From assembly GCA_039930045.1 (NCBI GenBank), contig JBDSQB010000002.1, forward strand, positions 1 through 64,000: DNA of 64,000 bases, given 5' to 3'. The DNA comes from Chthoniobacterales bacterium. Its GTDB lineage: Bacteria; Verrucomicrobiota; Verrucomicrobiia; Chthoniobacterales; DASVRZ01. The translations under genes and the position numbers were made by a program. Of the stretch, positions 9,307-16,328 are shown one piece after another (positions within the stretch are counted from its first letter, which is position 1; every line of letters begins with the position of its first letter). Below the pieces are notes generated by a model that saw only the letters and a list, made by a program, of their open reading frames with translations, made no database searches and was not told the DNA's origin.

Positions 9307-10362
9307 ATGCTTTCGAAACACCTGATCGGAATTTTGCGCGGCGAGGGAGTCGGCCCGTCGCTGCTGGACGCGAGTCTGCTGATCCTGGATCGAGTCGGGG
9401 CGTTATCTGGCTGCAAGTTTGAGGTGCGTTTCGGAGGCGAGATCGGCTGCGAATCCGCCCGGCGCGGGCTCGGTTATTTGCCGGGCGATGTGGTGGAATT
9501 TGCGCGCTCCATTTTCGCCGACGGTGGGGCGCTCCTGGCCGGTGCGGGCGGGGGGCGTTTCGTCTATGAAATGCGCCATGAATTCGCTCTCTTTCATAAG
9601 CTCAATCCGATTCACTCCTACCCCGAATTGGCCGGAGCCTGCCGCCTGAAAAGTCCGCCTGAACCGGTCGATATTCTGGTCGTTCGCGAAAACCTCCACG
9701 GGCTCTACCAGGGCGAGGCCGAGGAATCGCTCACGGACGATGGACGCGAGATTCGGCACACGTTTCGCCAGGCGGAAAAGCAGGTGAGAAATGTGCTCGA
9801 AGTCGCGGCATCTGCAGCCTCGGGGCGGCGCAAAAAACTCACGGTCGTCTGCAAGGACGCCGGGCTGCCCGTGCTGCATTCGCTCTGGCGCGATTGCGCG
9901 GAGGAAGTGGCTGCCGGACGCAATCTGACGCTCGAATTTCTCGACATCGATTACGCCGTTTACAAGCTGGTGCAGGAGCCGTGGAAATTCGACGTGGTGG
10001 CCGCGCCGAACTGCTTCGGAGACATTCTGGCGGATCTCGGAGGCGTGATCGCAGGCGCGCGCGGGCTGACTTACGGCGGGAGTTTTTCGAAAACTGGAGC
10101 CGCTGTTTATCAGACGAATCACGGCGCGGCCTACGATCTCACCGGCACCGACGTGGCGAATCCAGTGGGGCAAATCCTCTCGCTGGCGATGTTGCTGCGG
10201 ATGTCTTTTGGATTGCAACGCGAGTCGAACGCGATCGAACAGGCGGTGCAAACAGCTTGGCGCGACGGCTGGCGCACGGCGGATTTGCCGGAGGCGGGCA
10301 CGCGCTGCGTGGGCACGGCGGAGTTTGCGGCGCGCGTGGTGGAACGACTGGCCGCTCCATGA
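9307..10362 (+). CDS. Isocitrate/isopropylmalate dehydrogenase family protein
   Basis: A 351-residue beta-decarboxylating dehydrogenase-fold protein. Recognisable family segments are GILRGEGVGPSLLDA (nucleotide side), LVVRENLHGLYQGE (usually RENTEGLYxG), the Lys of VVCKDAGLPVLH, IDYAVYKLVQEPWKFDVV, and the metal-binding NCFGDILADLGG. Near the C-terminus QTNHGAAYDLTGTDVANPVG replaces the usual GSAPDIAGKGIANP. Such enzymes oxidise and decarboxylate 2-hydroxy-3-carboxy acids to 2-oxo acids. Divergence at the substrate loop (RENL for RENT) suggests a substrate other than isocitrate or isopropylmalate. Start ATG 9307 has GGAAAGG upstream; GTG 9298 is less likely. Its stop overlaps the next start (ATGA), so it heads a three-gene operon. 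Confidence 0.85.
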   Translation: MLSKHLIGILRGEGVGPSLLDASLLILDRVGALSGCKFEVRFGGEIGCESARRGLGYLPGDVVEFARSIFADGGALLAGAGGGRFVYEMRHEFALFHKLNPIHSYPELAGACRLKSPPEPVDILVVRENLHGLYQGEAEESLTDDGREIRHTFRQAEKQVRNVLEVAASAASGRRKKLTVVCKDAGLPVLHSLWRDCAEEVAAGRNLTLEFLDIDYAVYKLVQEPWKFDVVAAPNCFGDILADLGGVIAGARGLTYGGSFSKTGAAVYQTNHGAAYDLTGTDVANPVGQILSLAMLLRMSFGLQRESNAIEQAVQTAWRDGWRTADLPEAGTRCVGTAEFAARVVERLAAP

Positions 10363-12191
10363 AAACGGCGCTGCTTTTGATCGATTTGCAGAATGATTTT
10401 CTGCGCGCCGACGGCCTGACTCCACCCGCCGGTGCCATCGTGGCGAACGCAGCTCGATTGCTATGCGACTGGCGCGCAAGCGGGCGGACGGTCATTCACA
10501 TTTGGACCACGGTGTGGCGCGATGACGACCGCCGAATGCCGCACTGGCGCAAGAATGAAACTTGGTCGTGCGTCGCTGGAACAGACGGCCATGCGACTCC
10601 GATTTCGCTCACGCCGAGGGACGGCGAGATGGTCATTCACAAGACGTTTTTCAGCGGATTTTCCACAGGCGAGTTGGAGTCGTATCTCCGGGAAAACGGC
10701 ATCGAAAAAGTCATCCTCGCCGGCGTGCACACGCATGGCTGCATCCGTTCGACCGCCCTCGCCGCCTACGAAAAAGGCTTCGAAGTCGAGATCGCCGCCG
10801 ACGCAATCGGAGGCTACGACGCGATTCACAGCACGATCAGCGAAGACTACCTCGACGGGCGCGCCGGACTTTTCCTCGACTCGGACGAGATCGAGTCCGG
10901 CCCAATCGACGAAAACATCCCCGGGATTCAGGAAACATTTTCCCTCGCCAGAACCGCGTTTACCCAATGGCAAAACGTCACCCTCGCCCAGCGTCAATCC
11001 GTGCTCCTCTCGCTCGCAGAAAAACTGGCCCAACACGCTGAGGAACTCGCCACCATTTTGGTCGAAGACATCGGAAAACCCATCACGCTGGCGCGCGGCG
11101 AAGTGCAGCGTTCCATCGATTTGCTGCTCACCGTTTGCCGGGGTGCTACCGACCATTTTCACACCTCGCTCACGACCGGCTGGCGGCGCGTGCCGCTCGG
11201 CGTCGTCGCCCTCATCAGCCCCTTTAACAACCCGCTCGCCATCCCCATCGGCAAGCTCGCCCCGGCACTCCTCCATGGAAATGTGGTCGTCTGGAAACCT
11301 GCGATTCCCGGCTCCCGCATCGCCACGCGCACGGCGGAATTGTTGGCTGAACTGATTCCCGGGGCACTGCAAGTCGTCCTCGGCGGCAAACGCGCAGCCC
11401 GCGAATGCATGTCTCGGGCGGACGCGGTCACTCTCTCCGGTTCGCCGGAAGCCGGTCGCGCCGCGCAACTTATCTGCGCCCGGCGCTGCCTCCCGCTCCA
11501 GGCCGAACTCGGGGGAAACAACGCCGCCATCGTCTGGCACGATAGCGATCTAACTCCCGTCGCAGCCGCCGTGGCCGATGGCGCGTTTGCCTTCGCCGGG
11601 CAGCGTTGCACCGCGAACCGGCGCGTGATCGTGGATGCAGCGATTTATCCGGAATTTCTCGAACACCTGAAAGCGCTCCTGCCCGCCTTCGCGCCGCTGA
11701 ATCCAATGGAACCCGGCTCACGCCTCGGGCCGCTTATTTCGGTCCGCTCGCGTGAGCGGCTGGAGGCTTCGCTGCAACGCGCCGTCGCTGCTGGTTGTGA
11801 TATTTTTTCCCTCCCGAAAACGCAGCCGCAGGACAGCGCATGGATGAATCCAGTCATCGTCTGTGCGCCCGATCCGTCTCTGGAAATTGTGCAGGAAGAA
11901 AGTTTCGGCCCCATTCTCGTCGTGCAAAAAGCGGCCACTTGGGAGCACGCCCTCGATCTCTGCAACGGCGTCCGCCAGGGACTCGCGGCGGCCTGTTTTA
12001 CGAGCGATACGGGACGCATCGACGACTTCCTGCGCACCGTCCGTTGCGGCATTTTGAAACTCAACCGCTCCACCGCCGACGCGGATGTCGATCTGCCTTT
12101 CGGCGGCTGGAAAACCTCCGGTCTCGGCCCGGCGGAACACGGTCCGGCCAACGTGGAATTTTACACACGGATGCAGGCGATTTATCGATGA
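10359..12191 (+). CDS. Isochorismatase-like hydrolase fused to aldehyde dehydrogenase
   Basis: A 610-residue two-domain protein. Residues 1-about 180 form an isochorismatase-like cysteine hydrolase with the triad Asp9 (LLIDLQNDF), Lys95 (VIHKTFFSGF) and Cys128 (VHTHGCIRS). Residues about 190-610 form an NAD(P)-dependent aldehyde dehydrogenase: SPFNNP with Asn290, GNVVVWKPA, ELGGNN with the general base Glu383, and GQRCTANR with the catalytic Cys417. Both active sites look complete. The pairing suggests hydrolysis of an amide or ester-like precursor followed by oxidation of an aldehyde, inferred from domain content only. ATG 10359 overlaps the previous stop (ATGA); the reading frame reaches further upstream but that part lies inside the preceding gene. 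The 3' end overlaps the next start in the same way. Confidence 0.88.
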   Translation: MKTALLLIDLQNDFLRADGLTPPAGAIVANAARLLCDWRASGRTVIHIWTTVWRDDDRRMPHWRKNETWSCVAGTDGHATPISLTPRDGEMVIHKTFFSGFSTGELESYLRENGIEKVILAGVHTHGCIRSTALAAYEKGFEVEIAADAIGGYDAIHSTISEDYLDGRAGLFLDSDEIESGPIDENIPGIQETFSLARTAFTQWQNVTLAQRQSVLLSLAEKLAQHAEELATILVEDIGKPITLARGEVQRSIDLLLTVCRGATDHFHTSLTTGWRRVPLGVVALISPFNNPLAIPIGKLAPALLHGNVVVWKPAIPGSRIATRTAELLAELIPGALQVVLGGKRAARECMSRADAVTLSGSPEAGRAAQLICARRCLPLQAELGGNNAAIVWHDSDLTPVAAAVADGAFAFAGQRCTANRRVIVDAAIYPEFLEHLKALLPAFAPLNPMEPGSRLGPLISVRSRERLEASLQRAVAAGCDIFSLPKTQPQDSAWMNPVIVCAPDPSLEIVQEESFGPILVVQKAATWEHALDLCNGVRQGLAAACFTSDTGRIDDFLRTVRCGILKLNRSTADADVDLPFGGWKTSGLGPAEHGPANVEFYTRMQAIYR

Positions 12192-14680
12192 GCCGTTTGT
12201 CCAGCCGCCTGCGCGAACACTTGGAACAGTCCGACCGCGCCGCCATCGCAGACTGGACTTACACCCGACTCAACGACGTTTCCGCCCGCATAGCCGGGGC
12301 GTTGCTCGACTGTCCGAAAGACCAGCCGGTCGCGCTGCTGATGGATCACGGCCCCGAGTTGATCGCCGCCATCGTGGCCGTGGTGCGAACGGGCCGCTGC
12401 TATCTCGTGCCGTCGCCGGGCCGGCTGCAACTCAGCGACCTCCAGCCCGGCGCATGGATCGCGGACGCCGCCCATTTGCCACTGGCGAAAAAGCTCGGAG
12501 TTCCATTCCTATCCTTCGAGAAATCGCAAAAATTGCCGCCCGATTTTGCCTTTGCCGAGACCGACGAATCGACCGCGCTCGCCATTTTTTACACCTCCGG
12601 CTCCACGGGTCAGCCGACGCCCTACGTTTACACCCACGGCGGCACCTGGCAGACGGTGGGAAATCACGCCGCGTCGCTTGCGCTCACGCCGGACGACCGG
12701 CTTTCGCTCCTCTCGCCCACCTCGGCGGCGGCGTCCGTCTCCGGGCTTTTTGGCGCGTTGCTCCACGGCGCGTGCGTGCTGCCGCACAGTCCGTCGGCGG
12801 GTTTGGCGGAATGGCTGGATGCGCAAAAACCCAGCGTGCTCCATTTGGTTCCGAGTCTTTTCCGCCGGTTCGCCGCCACTCTGCCGGCGGAGAAATCTTT
12901 CGACTCCGTGCGCGCGATCAAATTTGGCGGCGAACCGCTTTTTTCCTCCGATGTGCCGTTTGTCACACGTCATTTTCCGCGCTGCCGTCTCGTCATCAAT
13001 GGACTCGGGGCGACCGAGGCAAATGGAAACATCTGCCATTTCCCGTTCGATCCGCAGACGTTTTCCAGCGCAACGGGCAACGTCCCGATCGGACGCGCTC
13101 TGACGGGATTTCACATGCGAGTTGCAGTCGAATCGGGCGAGGATGCGGCTCCCGGCGAGGTCGGGGAAATTCTCGTGCGCAGCGATTTTCCGCCGCCCCG
13201 ACGCTGGGGCTCCGCAGCGGAAACGCCTCTCTGGCGCAGCACCGGCGACCTCGGCCAGCGAGACAGCGACGGTCTGTTTCATCATCTCGGACGCCGCGAC
13301 GGGCAGTTCAAATCGCACGGTTTGTGGATCACGCCCTCACTCGTCGAGGGTGCGCTCCAGGCGCACGCCGCTGTGCGTGAGGCGGGTTGCATTCCATTGT
13401 TAGTCGAATCCGGCGAGCCGCTGCTGGCGGCATTTCTCGTCTGGCGCGAAACGGCGGCGTCCGATGCCGAGTTGCGGTCGCATCTCGCCAGCCGCATTCC
13501 GCCGCATCTGATGCCCCGGCGATTCTGGACGCTCCCCGCGTTTCCCGTCCTCGCCAATGGCAAGCTCGACCGCGTGCAACTCGCCCGCATCGGCGCGGAA
13601 CGACTCCGCCAGGAAACTCTCGCGCCGCCGGATTCGACCGACCCGCTGATCGTCCAGCTCACGCGCATCTGGCAGGCGGCGCTCCGGCTCGAACGCATCG
13701 GGCTGGACGACGATTTTTTTGATCTCGGCGGCGATTCTCTCGCGGCGGCGGCCATTTTTACCGAAGTCGAACGCAGCCTGCGGCGTCACCTGCCGGTCTC
13801 GATTTTGCTCAAGGCACCCACCATTCAAAGGCTCGCCAACCATCTCCGCAGCGGAGGCTGGACGAAGTCGGAGTTGCGCCTGATTCCACTGCAACTCGAG
13901 GGCAACGGGCCGCCGATTTTCTGCGTGCCGGGCGCGGGCACCGAAGCGCTGGCGCTGCGTTTTCTCGCCGCGCATTTGGGAAATGGGCAGCCGTTTTTTG
14001 CCTTCCAGCCGCAGGGTCTCGACGGGCGCGAGCCTTACCTGCGCACGGTCGAGGACATGGCCCGCCGCTATGTCGCGGACCTTTGTGAGCGCTGTCCGGC
14101 GGGTCCGTTCGTTCTCTGCGGCACGTCTTTTGGCGGGGTCGTGGCGCTGGAAATGGCCCAGCAACTCCGCGCACTGGGACGCGTCCCGGCGAGTTTGATT
14201 CTAATCGACGCTCGGGGCGGGACGTATCCGAGGTTGAGGAAATTTCTGCCGATCCGGCTCTGGCCGCGGTGGTTGTTGCGTCCGTTTTTGCCGGAGTTTC
14301 AGGAAGATCAGCCGCTTTCTCTCGGGCTGCTGGGCGAGGGAATTGCAAACTGGTGGAAACGGAAAATCGTCTGGCTCGACATCATTTTTCATTTCAAAAA
14401 ACTGCCGCGTCCCAACGAGCTGCGCTTCATCTATCTGCGCGAATCCTGCCGCGTCGCCCGGCGAAAATATGTGGCCCGACCGTGGCCGGGAAAGATTCAT
14501 CTCCTGCGCGCCGCCCAGCAGCCGTCGGACAATTTTTACGAGTCCGATCCGTATCTCGGCTGGCAGGGACTAGCGGAGAATGGACTCGAAGTTGCCGAAG
14601 TTCCGGGCGATCACGTAACGCACATGCGCGAGCCACACGTGGCCGTGGTCGCAGAAAAACTGCGAGAAATTTTAGGCTGA
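12188..14680 (+). CDS. NRPS-like protein with adenylation, carrier and thioesterase domains (A-T-TE)
   Basis: An 830-residue single-module protein without a condensation domain. The adenylation domain (about 1-470) shows the A3 loop YTSGSTGQPTP (usually followed by PK), a GATEAN A5 motif, WRSTGDL (A7), HLGRRDGQFKSHG (A8) and the A10 Lys459 in NGKLDR. The carrier domain (about 485-555) has LGGDSL with the phosphopantetheine Ser517. The thioesterase (about 565-830) has GTSFGG with nucleophile Ser647 and a C-terminal GDHVTHM histidine. A-T-TE proteins without condensation domains are known to join two aryl-2-oxo acids into furanone- or quinone-type products, so a 2-oxo acid substrate is possible. 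It is the last gene of a coupled operon (ATGA at 12188) and needs a phosphopantetheinyl transferase from elsewhere. Confidence 0.88.
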   Translation: MSRLSSRLREHLEQSDRAAIADWTYTRLNDVSARIAGALLDCPKDQPVALLMDHGPELIAAIVAVVRTGRCYLVPSPGRLQLSDLQPGAWIADAAHLPLAKKLGVPFLSFEKSQKLPPDFAFAETDESTALAIFYTSGSTGQPTPYVYTHGGTWQTVGNHAASLALTPDDRLSLLSPTSAAASVSGLFGALLHGACVLPHSPSAGLAEWLDAQKPSVLHLVPSLFRRFAATLPAEKSFDSVRAIKFGGEPLFSSDVPFVTRHFPRCRLVINGLGATEANGNICHFPFDPQTFSSATGNVPIGRALTGFHMRVAVESGEDAAPGEVGEILVRSDFPPPRRWGSAAETPLWRSTGDLGQRDSDGLFHHLGRRDGQFKSHGLWITPSLVEGALQAHAAVREAGCIPLLVESGEPLLAAFLVWRETAASDAELRSHLASRIPPHLMPRRFWTLPAFPVLANGKLDRVQLARIGAERLRQETLAPPDSTDPLIVQLTRIWQAALRLERIGLDDDFFDLGGDSLAAAAIFTEVERSLRRHLPVSILLKAPTIQRLANHLRSGGWTKSELRLIPLQLEGNGPPIFCVPGAGTEALALRFLAAHLGNGQPFFAFQPQGLDGREPYLRTVEDMARRYVADLCERCPAGPFVLCGTSFGGVVALEMAQQLRALGRVPASLILIDARGGTYPRLRKFLPIRLWPRWLLRPFLPEFQEDQPLSLGLLGEGIANWWKRKIVWLDIIFHFKKLPRPNELRFIYLRESCRVARRKYVARPWPGKIHLLRAAQQPSDNFYESDPYLGWQGLAENGLEVAEVPGDHVTHMREPHVAVVAEKLREILG

Positions 14681-14688
14681 TTTCGCAG

Positions 14689-16194
14689 TTAGTAGGACCT
14701 GGCGAAGATCACGCGCTGGGCGCTGGGTTCGCCGGTGAAAATGCACGTCCCCGGTTCCGGCGTGAAGTAGTCGCGGGCAAACGGAATGCAGCGGATGGTG
14801 ACTTTCAAGTCGTTCTTGATCTGCTCCTCGACGACCGGACTTCCATTCCAATGGGCGAGCGCGAAACCGCCGCCGTCGTCGGCCTTAAAGTAGTCGTAGA
14901 AGGCTTCCTTCGTGTCTAACACTTGCATGTTAGCATTGCGGAAAGTCTCGGCCTTGGTGAAGAGATTCGACTGAATGTTAGTCAGCGTTGCGCCAATGTT
15001 AGCAACCAGATCCGCGAGCGTTGGAAATGATTTCTCTTTCACTCCCATGTCGCGCCGGCTGACAGCCGCGGTTCCCTTCTCCAGATCGCGCGGGCCGACT
15101 TCGATTCGAATCGGGATTCCCTTTTTGATCCACTCCCAATTCTTCGTGCCGCCGGGGAGATCGCGCTTGTCGAGTTCCACTCGAATGGGCTCGCCAGCGT
15201 AGGATTGGGCGCGGAGTTCGGCGGCGAGCTTTTCGCAGGCTTCCAGCACGGCGGCCTTCGTTTCTTCCTTCGGCGTGACGGGCAGGATAACGATCTGACT
15301 CGGCGCGATGCGCGGCGGCAGGACGGCTCCATCGTCGTCGCCGTGCGCCATGAGCAGCGTGCCGATCATGCGGGTACTAACACCCCAGCTCGTGGTCCAG
15401 GCGTGCTCCTCTTTTCCCTCGCGGGACTGAAATTTGATGCCGCTCGCCTTGGCAAAATTCTGCCCGAGAAAATGCGACGTGCCGGCTTGGATCGCCTTCC
15501 GATCCTGCACCATGCATTCGATGGTGTAAGTGCGCACCGCGCCGGGGAAACGCTCGTTGGCCGATTTCTCGCCGGGACAAACGGGCAATGCTAACCAATC
15601 GCGAGCAAACGTCTCATAGACACCTAACATCTTGTCTGTTTCTTCGATGGCTTCATCCGCCGTTTCGTGTGCGGTGTGGCCTTCCTGCCACAAGAATTCG
15701 GTGGTGCGCAGGAACAAGCGCGGGCGCATTTCCCAACGAACGACGTTGGCCCATTGATTGATAAGGATCGGCAGATCGCGCCACGACTGGACCCATTTCG
15801 CGTAGGTCGCACCGATGATGGTTTCGGAAGTCGGACGAACGACGAGCGGCTCCGTCAGCGGGCCGGCGGGCACCAGTTTTCCATCGGAGTTCAATTCCAA
15901 TCTATGATGCGTGACGACGGCGCATTCCTTGGCAAAACCCTCGACGTGCGCGGCCTCTTTTTCGAGGTAACTGAGCGGGATGAAGAGCGGGAAATAGGCA
16001 TTTTGATGTCCCGTGGCCTTGAACATTCCATCGAGCGCGCGCTGCATTTGCTCCCAAAGTCCGTAGCCCCAGGGCTTGATGACCATGGCGCCGCGCACGT
16101 CGGAGTTTTCCGCCATCTGGGCGGCACGAACGACTTGTTGATACCACTCTGGAAAATCAGCGGCGCGTGTGGGTGTAATGGCAGTTTGGGACAT
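14689..16194 (-). CDS. proS: Prolyl-tRNA synthetase, archaeal/eukaryotic type
   Basis: A 501-residue class II aminoacyl-tRNA synthetase that charges tRNA-Pro. It begins with FPEWYQQVVRAAQMAEN and contains motif 2 (RWEMRPRLFLRTTEFLWQEGHTAH), the LVVRPTSETI segment, and the C-terminal extension ending FARSY. The C-terminal Tyr is typical of the type lacking the bacterial editing insertion (ProS type 3). It is convergent with the A-T-TE gene, with an 8-nt gap. The 5' leader contains a long-loop inverted repeat (16215-16251), but I see no T-box hallmark. The coding sequence is unusually rich in the words CTAAC/GTTAG. Confidence 0.96.
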   Translation of the reverse strand: MSQTAITPTRAADFPEWYQQVVRAAQMAENSDVRGAMVIKPWGYGLWEQMQRALDGMFKATGHQNAYFPLFIPLSYLEKEAAHVEGFAKECAVVTHHRLELNSDGKLVPAGPLTEPLVVRPTSETIIGATYAKWVQSWRDLPILINQWANVVRWEMRPRLFLRTTEFLWQEGHTAHETADEAIEETDKMLGVYETFARDWLALPVCPGEKSANERFPGAVRTYTIECMVQDRKAIQAGTSHFLGQNFAKASGIKFQSREGKEEHAWTTSWGVSTRMIGTLLMAHGDDDGAVLPPRIAPSQIVILPVTPKEETKAAVLEACEKLAAELRAQSYAGEPIRVELDKRDLPGGTKNWEWIKKGIPIRIEVGPRDLEKGTAAVSRRDMGVKEKSFPTLADLVANIGATLTNIQSNLFTKAETFRNANMQVLDTKEAFYDYFKADDGGGFALAHWNGSPVVEEQIKNDLKVTIRCIPFARDYFTPEPGTCIFTGEPSAQRVIFARSY

Positions 16195-16214
16195 GGGGAG
16201 TTAAAGGAAACACA

Positions 16215-16251
16215 CTTCGCCGGAAGCAGAAATAAAAAACCGACGGCGAAG
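16215..16251 (-). other. Inverted repeat between the kinase gene and proS
   Basis: CTTCGCCG (16215-16222) and CGGCGAAG (16244-16251) are perfect 8-bp arms around a 21-nt loop that contains a run of six T on the minus strand. It lies after the kinase stop and about 20-60 nt before the proS start, both on the minus strand. The T run is in the loop and not after the stem, so it is not a textbook terminator. It may be a weak terminator or a leader hairpin. Confidence 0.35.
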
Positions 16252-16328
16252 CCTGCGAGCACATGCTCGGTGGCTGAACGAGGAACTTTGCGGGTCCACC
16301 CTTCCAGAGGAGCTGAGTGCCGAGCGGA

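Noticed and set aside
9894-10358. N-terminal extension of the isochorismatase-ALDH frame
   Set aside because: This part lies inside the ICDH-like gene in another frame and is Arg-rich; the true start is the ATGA overlap at 10359.
11840-12187. N-terminal extension of the A-T-TE frame
   Set aside because: It overlaps the ALDH domain out of frame; the adenylation domain begins after ATG 12188.
16252-16328. T-box or riboswitch upstream of proS
   Set aside because: I found no T-box core sequence or antiterminator-like pair; only a long-loop inverted repeat is visible.
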